From: Bacillota bacterium
GTDB taxonomy: Bacteria > Bacillota > Clostridia > Christensenellales > Aristaeellaceae
Direction: 5' to 3'
NCBI GenBank assembly: GCA_023413135.1
Contig: JAEZQK010000033.1
Coordinates: 1-21,086, forward strand
DNA: 21,086 bases
Position numbers and translations under genes: made by a program. A model generated the notes under the pieces. It ran no database searches. It was not told the DNA's origin and saw nothing but the letters and a program-made list of their open reading frames with translations. This document shows, in pieces, positions 14,816 through 21,086 of the stretch. Every line of letters begins with the position of its first letter. The first letter of the stretch is position 1.

Positions 14816-15687
14816 AAAAGCAGGTGGATATTCGTAAAACGGCCGTCTATTCCGTTGCCATCAACGGCGTTCAGATCGTGGCGGTGATGGGTATCGCCCT
14901 GTACCTGCTTTTTAGCAATGAGCAGGTGGTCTATCAATCTGCTATCCGCATAGGCATCACGGTTGCCGCGTTGCTGGTGTCTTGGGGCGCGGTGGTGGAT
15001 ATCAGGGATGCGCTGGGCACTGCAAAGGCGCTGGACCGGGTCATGTCCATGGAACAGTCCGTGAAAGGGCTGGAGGATTTGAACAATACGCTGCGCGCCC
15101 AGCGCCACGACTTTCTCAATCACCTTCAGGTGGTGTACAGCCTGATGGAGATGAAGGAATACAAGGAGGCACAGGATTATATCGAGCGGGTATACGGCGA
15201 TATCCGCGCCGTCAGCCGTGTGCTGCGCACCGCCAATCCCACCGTAAACGCCTTGCTTAAAGTGAAGCTGGCCACCTGCGAAAAGCAGGGGGTGAAGGTG
15301 GAGCTGCATATCACCAGCGCCTGGAGAAATCTGTCCGTCCCCGGCTGGGAGATGTGCAAGGTGTTGGCCAACCTCATCGACAATGCACTGGATGCATTGA
15401 AGGGTACAAAAAACCCCCGGCTGTCTATCACTCTTTCCGAAGACTTGAAAACCTTTCGCTTTTCTGTGGCCAACAACGGCCCCGACATACCGCTTAAGGA
15501 TTTGGAGCGCATTTTCCTGCCGGGCATTACCACCAAGTCGGAAGGCCATGGCATGGGCCTTTTCATCGTGCGCAATACCCTAAGGGAACGCGGCGGGGAC
15601 ATTGAGGCAGCAAGCGGCGGCGAAACGGTGTTCTCCGGCTGGGTTCCCAAGGAAATGGCTGTAACCGATGTGCCCTCCGAATCGTAA
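14812..15687 (+). CDS. Spo0B-type sensor histidine kinase, orphan
   Basis: Two membrane helices (about 12-34 and 44-62) are joined by a short loop, so there is no large extracellular sensor. The dimerisation helix carries RHDFLNHLQVVYSLMEMKEY, the SPOB_a-type phosphoacceptor region with His99. The HATPase domain has the N box (LANLIDNALDAL, 185-196), G1 NNGPDIP (221-227) and G2 GHGMGL (245-250). The start overlaps the rarA stop (ATGA) with AAGGAAGG upstream, so translation is likely coupled to rarA. No response regulator is in the window. Signal and partner are unknown. Confidence 0.92.
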   Translation: MKKQVDIRKTAVYSVAINGVQIVAVMGIALYLLFSNEQVVYQSAIRIGITVAALLVSWGAVVDIRDALGTAKALDRVMSMEQSVKGLEDLNNTLRAQRHDFLNHLQVVYSLMEMKEYKEAQDYIERVYGDIRAVSRVLRTANPTVNALLKVKLATCEKQGVKVELHITSAWRNLSVPGWEMCKVLANLIDNALDALKGTKNPRLSITLSEDLKTFRFSVANNGPDIPLKDLERIFLPGITTKSEGHGMGLFIVRNTLRERGGDIEAASGGETVFSGWVPKEMAVTDVPSES

Positions 15688-15723
15688 CATGAATTAAATA
15701 TGACAGATAATGAAGAAGGGACA

Positions 15724-15752
15724 TTGACACCTTAATAAAATTGTAATAAAAT
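15724..15752 (+). promoter_or_regulatory. Sigma-A promoter of the SH3-repeat cell-wall protein gene
   Basis: A perfect TTGACA (15724-15729), 17 bases, then TAAAAT (15747-15752), in an AT-rich stretch. The leader to the ATG at 15838 is about 80 nt. It starts a new transcription unit after the kinase gene. Confidence 0.8.
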
Positions 15753-15837
15753 AAGGACGTGATTGGAAGAATAGAGGATACGAATGCCTTTTTTTTAGAA
15801 AAAGTGCGAGCGAATTCCGAAACCGAGGGGTGGTCAC

Positions 15838-18800
15838 ATGAAACACACAGGCAAAAACGCCCTTACATGGAAGCGCGCAGTAGCTTTGGCGCTTGCTTTT
15901 TTTTGCGTGGCAGGCGTCTTTTCATGGCCTGCGCATCCTGCTTTGGCGGCGGATGAAGTGTATGGACGGATCAATGCGGATAACGTGAAGGTGCGCAAAA
16001 CCGCCTCCACCTCTTCGGACTGGTGGTTCAAGCTGCCCAAGGATTGGGTGTCGCAGATTTTGGAGACAGTTACCAAGGACGGCATCACATGGTACAAGGT
16101 GAATACCAACGGCCCCACCCAGGGGACACGTACCTACATCGGCTATATCCATGGCGATTTCTTTGCCCCCATGACGGCAGAAGATCAAGCCAAATGGATC
16201 GAGGCTAAAAGGCCTCAGCCAGGCATTGGCGTCATCGTCGCCACGCCGACGCCCACGCCCGCTGGCATGACGCCCTCCCCCACGCCTGAGGGGATGACTC
16301 CTTCTCCAAACAACGTAAAGCCTACGCCGATTCCCGATCCTTCCAACCTGGGCCGCATCAGCAAAAGCGGTGTAAACTTCCGCGTGGAGCCCAGGGGCAG
16401 GGTCCTCCGCAAGCTGGACGCCGGCACCGTGGTGGAGCTTTTGGAAATTCCCCAGTACCTAACGGAGGAATATTGGTTCAAGATCAAGTACGGCGGGGAA
16501 ACGGGATATATTCAGGGGCAGCTGATTGATATTTACACCAAGGAAGAGGCTGAGGCTTACAAGAATGTTACGCCTCCTCCCGGTTCCAATTCGGATACGG
16601 TGTACGGCTATATCAAGCTGAAGGAAGACGGCATCAATTTGCGGGACGCTCCCGCCGGAAAATACCTGGCCCGCATCGACGGCAGGCCTGTATTGGCTTA
16701 TTTGCAGCAGCCTACGCTCAAGAGCGGCGTTACCTGGTATTACGTGAGAGTGGATGGCAGAAGCGGCTATGTGCACGGTGATTTCGCGGCCGTGTCCGAT
16801 GCCAATGGGAATACCCTGCCGCCTGCTGCTACGGCCACGCCCGGCCCCAGCCAAACGCCCGTTCCTGATACGGTATACGGATATGTCAAGCTTCAGGACG
16901 ATGGCATCAACTTAAGGGAAGCTCCCGCCGGAAAGATCATCACCCGCATCGACGGGAGGCCTGTGCTGGCCTATTTGAAACAGCCTGAAATCAGAAAAAA
17001 CGTTACATGGTATTACGTGAAGGTGAATGGCATAGGCGGCTACGTGCACGGCGATTTTGCCAAGGTAACGGATGCCGCGGGGAACACCCTTCCTCCGTCT
17101 ACCGCCACCCCTTCCCCGTCTGCCGGCAGCCCTTCCCCATCCGGTACGGTATCGCCCTCGCCCACCCCGACCGGCAATCAGGGAGCAGCCGGCTATATCA
17201 AATTGACTACCGACAAGGTAAAACTTCGTAAAACGCCCAATGGTGCCACCCTCTGCCTGGTATCCTTGGGCCAGGTGCTGCCCCTGACGGCGCAGCCCAC
17301 CGTATCCGGCGCATATACCTGGTATCCCGTGCAGAATACCGACGAGCGGAAGGGATACATCCGGGGGGATATGGCATCGCCCTGCGACCAGAACGGCGCT
17401 ACTACCGCACCTACAGCCTCGCCTACGCCCGGGCCTAACAATGCGGTGGGCTATGCCCTGGTTACCAAGCAGTCGGTGAACCTTCGCAAGAGCATTGGCG
17501 GGGCCACCATCCGCACGCTGGATAAGGACACCGTCTGGCCCATGGTTTCCGCCGCGGTGAAGAGCGGTTCCTATACCTGGTTCCCGGTAGACGTGAACGG
17601 CACGAAGGGATTTTTGCGCAGCGATGCATCCTATCAATTGGCGGATTTCCAGGTACAGGCGTACTTAAGAGGCGAGGCAATACCCACGCCCACACCCACG
17701 CCTACGCCCACACCCGGCCCCAGCAAATACCTGATCACTACCGATAAGGTGCATCTGCGGGTCTCCGCCTCCAAGGATTCAAATGCGGCCTATACGGTGG
17801 AAGCAGGTACCGTATTCCCCTTTACCAGTTCCACTACAGCGGGCGGATCCCTGTGGTACAAGATCACCTATCAGAACAGCACCCTGTGGGTAATGGGAAA
17901 CTATGTGAGAGTGATGAATACCGCCGAGTATGAAGCCTGGCTGGCGGGTCAACCCACGCCGACCCCGTCGCCCACGCCTACGCCCACCCCCCGCGAGGAG
18001 GATCTGAGCGATATGGCGGAAACGAACACTACCAATGTTCTGGTGCGGGCCACCGGCTCCGCCAGCGGCAAGCAGGTGTCGAAGATTTATGAAAAGGGCG
18101 TCATCGTCACGCTTACGGGCACCAAAAATTCAAGCGACGGCTATACCTGGTATGGCGTGAAGCTCAAATCCAGCACCACCGGCTATATCCGCGGCGATCT
18201 TTTACGCATCTACACCAAGGATGAAAAGAAAGCGTACGAGGATGCCAACAACCCCGGCAGCGGCGGCAACGGCGGCAAGCAGGAGGCCACGTATGAAACG
18301 CTGCGCAAGGGCTCCACAGGCAACGCCGTAAAAGCCCTTCAGACAAGGCTCAAGGAAAAGGGATTCTATAACGGGACGATCAGCGGTACATACGGCACCG
18401 ATACGGTAGACGCGGTGAAGGCCTTCCAGAAATCCAAAAACCTGTTCGTGGACGGCATTGCCGGGCCCAATACCCAGCACGCGCTATTTGACACGGTGCC
18501 CCCGGGCTCCAACGATGAGGAATTGACCAACACCATTTACCCCGTGGAGAAGATAGACTGGTTTACCGGCGGCATCAACACCATCTTTGCCAGGGGCATG
18601 ACTGTAAAGGTCACGGATGTCAAGACCAATATCACCTTCTGGGTTAAACGCTGGGCCGGCGGCAGCCATGCCGACGTGGAACCGCTTACCGCCGCCGATA
18701 CGCGACGCATGTGCAAAATTTACGGCGTAAGCACCTCCTCGCAAATTACCGCCTCGAAATATTACCAGCGGCGGCCCCTGTGGGTCACCATCGGCACCCG

Positions 18801-18987
18801 GACCTTCGCCGCGTCCATGTACGGCGTGCCGCACAACGATGACGGCGATACCATCAAGAACAACGACTTCCAAGGTCAGTTCTGCATCCATTTCACCAAC
18901 AGCAAGACCCATGGGGGCGGACGGGTGGATCCCGACCATACTGCGGCCATCCAGTACGCATACGACCATGCGCCGCAAAGGAAATAA
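15838..18987 (+). CDS. Large secreted cell-wall protein: eight SH3-like domains, PG-binding domain and conserved C-terminal domain
   Basis: The 1049-aa product has a signal peptide cut after HPALA (about residue 37). Eight bacterial SH3-like modules follow, each with the VNLR/VKLRK start and GY[IV]xGDF-type end, at about residues 39-111, 171-236, 253-320, 344-411, 449-519, 535-611, 630-703 and 722-802. They are joined by Thr/Pro-rich linkers (TPTPTP types). Modules 3 and 4 are close copies. A PG_binding_1 domain (818-885, KGSTGNAVKALQTRLKEKGFYNG) and a terminal domain (897-1049) follow. The latter has WAGGSHADVEPLTAADT, PHNDD (His999) and QGQFCIHFTNSKTHG (Cys1016, His1018), then VDPDHTAAIQYAY. 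I recognise this end domain from other clostridial PG-binding proteins. It might be a divergent L,D-transpeptidase, but the usual SHGCIR motif is not present. Expected to bind and possibly remodel peptidoglycan. Confidence 0.88.
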   Translation: MKHTGKNALTWKRAVALALAFFCVAGVFSWPAHPALAADEVYGRINADNVKVRKTASTSSDWWFKLPKDWVSQILETVTKDGITWYKVNTNGPTQGTRTYIGYIHGDFFAPMTAEDQAKWIEAKRPQPGIGVIVATPTPTPAGMTPSPTPEGMTPSPNNVKPTPIPDPSNLGRISKSGVNFRVEPRGRVLRKLDAGTVVELLEIPQYLTEEYWFKIKYGGETGYIQGQLIDIYTKEEAEAYKNVTPPPGSNSDTVYGYIKLKEDGINLRDAPAGKYLARIDGRPVLAYLQQPTLKSGVTWYYVRVDGRSGYVHGDFAAVSDANGNTLPPAATATPGPSQTPVPDTVYGYVKLQDDGINLREAPAGKIITRIDGRPVLAYLKQPEIRKNVTWYYVKVNGIGGYVHGDFAKVTDAAGNTLPPSTATPSPSAGSPSPSGTVSPSPTPTGNQGAAGYIKLTTDKVKLRKTPNGATLCLVSLGQVLPLTAQPTVSGAYTWYPVQNTDERKGYIRGDMASPCDQNGATTAPTASPTPGPNNAVGYALVTKQSVNLRKSIGGATIRTLDKDTVWPMVSAAVKSGSYTWFPVDVNGTKGFLRSDASYQLADFQVQAYLRGEAIPTPTPTPTPTPGPSKYLITTDKVHLRVSASKDSNAAYTVEAGTVFPFTSSTTAGGSLWYKITYQNSTLWVMGNYVRVMNTAEYEAWLAGQPTPTPSPTPTPTPREEDLSDMAETNTTNVLVRATGSASGKQVSKIYEKGVIVTLTGTKNSSDGYTWYGVKLKSSTTGYIRGDLLRIYTKDEKKAYEDANNPGSGGNGGKQEATYETLRKGSTGNAVKALQTRLKEKGFYNGTISGTYGTDTVDAVKAFQKSKNLFVDGIAGPNTQHALFDTVPPGSNDEELTNTIYPVEKIDWFTGGINTIFARGMTVKVTDVKTNITFWVKRWAGGSHADVEPLTAADTRRMCKIYGVSTSSQITASKYYQRRPLWVTIGTRTFAASMYGVPHNDDGDTIKNNDFQGQFCIHFTNSKTHGGGRVDPDHTAAIQYAYDHAPQRK

Positions 18988-18997
18988 CGGATATGCA

Positions 18998-19026
18998 AGC
19001 GGGCTTCCCCTTAAGGGAGGCCCGCT
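18998..19026 (+). terminator. Hairpin after the SH3-repeat gene, probable terminator
   Basis: AGCGGGC-TTCCC pairs with GGGAG-GCCCGCT around a short CTTAA loop, about 10 bases after the stop, followed by GTTGCTTGTTG. The U-run is interrupted, so efficiency is uncertain and some read-through to the next gene is possible. Confidence 0.6.
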
Positions 19027-19101
19027 GTTGCTTGTTGAAAAAAGGACGACCGGTTCTTTCCCTGCCTGTCCCAAATACGCTCCGAGAGGAAGGAAAGCCA
19101 C

Positions 19102-20649
19102 ATGAAACGATCTGCCCGTTTCCTGTTCTCCCTGCTTGCCTGCCTGTGCCTGTTAAGCCCCTTGAACGCCATGGCCGGCGGGGTCAGCATCACACCCCTG
19201 GAGGAATCGGACTATAACTACTACCTGCACTACTTTCCGGGCGTGGATGTGTCGCTGGCGCTTCCTTTGGACGCCCAGCTCCAGGTGCTTATGGACAATG
19301 CGTATCAACAGGCGCTGGGCATTGGTTTAGAAGATTTCCCAGATACGTATTTCAGCTTTTTCGCCCTGAAGCATGAGGAGCTTATTGGCATAGCCCTCAA
19401 GGATATGGGGGAGGACGGCATCAAAAATGTACTGGACATGATTTCGGCAAGCGGCGCGTCCCTTGCCTATGAGGTGCTGGACGATCTGCTGCCCGGCCAG
19501 CGGGCGCTTCGGGTAAAGGAGCCGGCGGAGGGCATGTATTCCGAGCATCTGCTGGCCTTAAAGGACGGTTGGGTGCTGAATATGATGGCCTCCTGCCCGG
19601 ACGGCACCACTTCCCTCTCCAAGGAGGCCACCTCAACCCAGGAAAGCATGCTGATAAACGCCGTCGCACCGGCGGGGCTCTTAAGGCACTACCAGAGCTA
19701 TACCCTGCCGGACAGCGCAATTACCCTGACCGCTCCCGATTCCATGTACATCACCCTGACTACCGAATCCCCCGGGTTCCTGCAGCTCTCCCTGTGCCCC
19801 AAAAAGCCCGGCGCACAGTTTTCCGTGCTGCAGCTTTATGCCGTCCGGGATGTGGCTTATAATGGGCAGTCGGTTATGACCCTTTCCCAGGAAAAAAAGG
19901 AGGAGGCGCTGATGCTGCCTGCCACCTCCACGTATGATGTATCCTCCCTTACCGTGCTGGAAAGCTTTGGGGGAGGCTTCCCCGCCCTTTCGTATACCAG
20001 CGGCGGGTCTTTCAGCCATTTGTTGGCCCTTAAAGACGGCTGGGCGCTATACGCCAGCATCCTCCCTTTTGCCAAGTTCATCGATCCCGGCTGGGTGAAC
20101 GCCTTACAGGAGGCGGCGCTGCGCCAGCTTCTTGACGGGGAGACCGCCCTGCCGGACTGGCTGCCCGCCGTGCCCGTCAGTTGCGAGGGGAACGTTCTGC
20201 ACTTCCCCCTCACCACCCGGGTCATGGATATCCGCATTCCAGATGGCTACGGGGTGGATGTCTCCGGGGATTCCGCCGACAGCCGGAACGTGTTCCTGTA
20301 TGCGCTGGACGGCTCATCGAAGTATTTTCATATCGCCAGCATCGCAGCCCCCATGCTCACCGGGGATACGACGCTTTCTCAGATGTACACGGAGGCCGAG
20401 CTTTTAGAACTGTGCGGCAGCGTGTCTGAATCGGTCGGCGGCATGGGTTTGACCGCAAGCAGCGCCATGACCGGCGAGGGGCCCACGGGCGTGCCCGCCG
20501 TTTACACCACGACCCAGGAACAGATATATGAGCAATACTTCTGGACTATGGACTCCCAGTCCGTGTCCTTCTCCTTCACCTCCGAGGACAGCCCCATCAC
20601 CAAGGACGAAGCGGCCCTGCTTTTCAGCCTGGCCACCCAGGCGGAGTAA
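19102..20649 (+). CDS. Secreted protein of unknown function with internal modules
   Basis: The 515-aa product has a signal peptide (LFSLLACLCLLSPLNAMA, cut about residue 25). The Cys residues lie inside the hydrophobic core without a proper lipobox, so it is probably free. I do not recognise a named family. Internally the string HLLALKDGW occurs at 149-157 and again at 306-314, and the surrounding 150 residues align by eye (a strand-rich start, a mid-segment, the LLALKDGW strand, then a helix ending in A-L). A third, more distant module (about 368-512) ends YFWTMDSQSVSFSF and AALLFSLA. No catalytic motif is visible. GGAAGGAAAG precedes the ATG. It follows the SH3-repeat gene on the same strand with 114 bp between, suggesting an envelope role. 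Confidence 0.8.
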   Translation: MKRSARFLFSLLACLCLLSPLNAMAGGVSITPLEESDYNYYLHYFPGVDVSLALPLDAQLQVLMDNAYQQALGIGLEDFPDTYFSFFALKHEELIGIALKDMGEDGIKNVLDMISASGASLAYEVLDDLLPGQRALRVKEPAEGMYSEHLLALKDGWVLNMMASCPDGTTSLSKEATSTQESMLINAVAPAGLLRHYQSYTLPDSAITLTAPDSMYITLTTESPGFLQLSLCPKKPGAQFSVLQLYAVRDVAYNGQSVMTLSQEKKEEALMLPATSTYDVSSLTVLESFGGGFPALSYTSGGSFSHLLALKDGWALYASILPFAKFIDPGWVNALQEAALRQLLDGETALPDWLPAVPVSCEGNVLHFPLTTRVMDIRIPDGYGVDVSGDSADSRNVFLYALDGSSKYFHIASIAAPMLTGDTTLSQMYTEAELLELCGSVSESVGGMGLTASSAMTGEGPTGVPAVYTTTQEQIYEQYFWTMDSQSVSFSFTSEDSPITKDEAALLFSLATQAE

Positions 20650-20726
20650 TATGATGCGGGTACAGGCTGGAAGGCTTCCCGCTTGCTTCGTATGTCCCGG
20701 TAGGAAAGCCAACAAACTTATAGCAT

Positions 20727-20751
20727 CGTAGGGGCGATTATCAATCGCCCG
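20727..20751 (+). repeat. GTAGGGGCG palindromic repeat, copy 4
   Basis: CGTAGGGGCGA, the centre TTATCAA, then TCGCCCG. It has the same 25-base frame as the three copies near 1.8 kb, with the inner bases changed in a compensating way (TT...AA). Confidence 0.85.
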
Positions 20752-20806
20752 CCGAGCACCGGTTGCCGATGGGTCGGGGGAATACATACGCATCAGATTT
20801 AAGACT

Positions 20807-20858
20807 CATCAACGCATTCATGGTTTTGATACCATTCCAAATCTTTATTGCGTTGATG
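20807..20858. repeat. Nested inverted repeat
   Basis: CATCAACGCA (20807-20816) and its exact complement TGCGTTGATG (20849-20858) enclose ATGGT-TTTGAT-ACCAT (20819-20834). No protein or known RNA family is recognised. Confidence 0.5.
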
Positions 20859-20899
20859 CCTGTATCCTTGGAGGAATCGGAGCAATCCACATACAACCA

Positions 20900-20924
20900 G
20901 TAGGGCGGGGGCTTGCTCCCGCCG
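20900..20924 (+). repeat. GTAGGGCGGGGG-type hairpin
   Basis: GTAGGGCGGGGGC, TTG, then CTCCCGCCG folds as GGCGGG(G)GC / GC(T)CCCGCC. It is related in style to the GTAGGGGCG palindromes but one G shorter at the head. It lies next to the transposase end. Confidence 0.65.
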
Positions 20925-20987
20925 CAAGTTCCGGTGCCATGCGACTGATCTGGTTCCGGAATAGCGGACAAATGCCAAGAGTGGGAG

Positions 20988-21086
20988 TTACGAAACCATA
21001 GAGAAACCGGAGTTTTCATTTTCGAAATCCACCGGGGAAAGATACTCCAGGGATGCATGGATGCGGACCCTGTTATAGAACAGAAG
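20988..21086 (-). CDS. IS3-family transposase (OrfB/rve type), C-terminal end only, cut by window edge
   Basis: Read from the right edge on the minus strand, 32 residues are seen: LLFYNRVRIHASLEYLSPVD, then FENENSGFSMVS and a stop. The FYNxxRIHxSLxYLSPxxF signature is the C-terminus of the IS3-group DDE integrase (helices after the last catalytic Glu). The insertion sequence's end should lie somewhere in 20940-20985, but without its other end I cannot place the terminal inverted repeat. Whether the copy is intact lies outside the window. Confidence 0.85.
   Translation of the reverse strand, partial: LLFYNRVRIHASLEYLSPVDFENENSGFSMVS

Larger units (their letters stand above)
20650..20987. other. 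Intergenic repeat zone without a supported gene
   Basis: Between the secreted-protein stop and the transposase fragment there are two GC-rich palindromes (20727-20751, 20900-20924) and a nested AT-richer inverted repeat (20807-20858). An open frame on the minus strand spans 20741-21058, but it crosses these repeats and conflicts with the transposase frame, so I do not call it. Confidence 0.7.

Noticed and set aside
20741..21058. Minus-strand open frame of 105 codons at the right end
   Set aside because: It is out of frame with the transposase C-terminus, which is a clear IS3 match, and it passes through two palindromes.

Overview
The window looks like a moderately GC-rich member of the Clostridia (Bacillota). 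The evidence is a tRNA-dependent Asx amidation operon behind a T-box leader, consensus TTGACA/TATAAT promoters, strong AGGAGG ribosome binding sites, a Spo0B-type histidine kinase, a clostridial-style secreted protein with SH3 and peptidoglycan-binding domains, and dispersed GTAGGGGCG palindromes of a kind common in gut Clostridia. I cannot name a genus; a Christensenellales-like gut lineage is only a guess. No rRNA, tRNA, CRISPR array or phage was seen.

Left part (1-2.6 kb, minus strand). The N-terminus of an XRE regulator runs off the left edge. Next comes a probable small operon, read right to left: a secreted protein with an FMN-attachment-like motif, an ApbE flavin transferase, and a one-domain alkylguanine-DNA alkyltransferase. 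The gap between the first two holds three palindromic repeats and a hairpin.

Transamidation operon (2.6-8.0 kb, minus strand). A consensus promoter, a T-box leader with a strong terminator, an AspRS-GatC fusion gene, gatA and gatB form a tight unit. Together they supply the machinery to misacylate tRNA-Asn with Asp and amidate it. The leader's specifier region reads GAAC, so it offers an Asn codon (AAC) overlapping a Glu codon (GAA).

Middle part (8.0-12.7 kb, mixed strands). A YaiI/YqxD (DUF188) gene is divergent from a P-loop ATPase whose second P-loop has decayed. After it come a stand-alone PduL-type phosphotransacylase, an inverted pair of palindromic repeats, a membrane-anchored metallophosphoesterase, a YbaK deacylase, a MITE-like element of about 246 bp with 15-bp terminal inverted repeats, and luxS behind its own consensus promoter.

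Right part (12.7-21.1 kb, mainly plus strand). A nitroreductase is followed by rarA, which overlaps an orphan Spo0B-type sensor kinase by ATGA. A consensus promoter then drives a large secreted cell-wall protein (eight SH3-like domains, a peptidoglycan-binding domain and a terminal domain that may be a divergent L,D-transpeptidase). Next is a secreted protein of unknown function built from about three related modules. The window ends in an intergenic repeat zone and the 3' end of an IS3-family transposase gene entering from the right edge.
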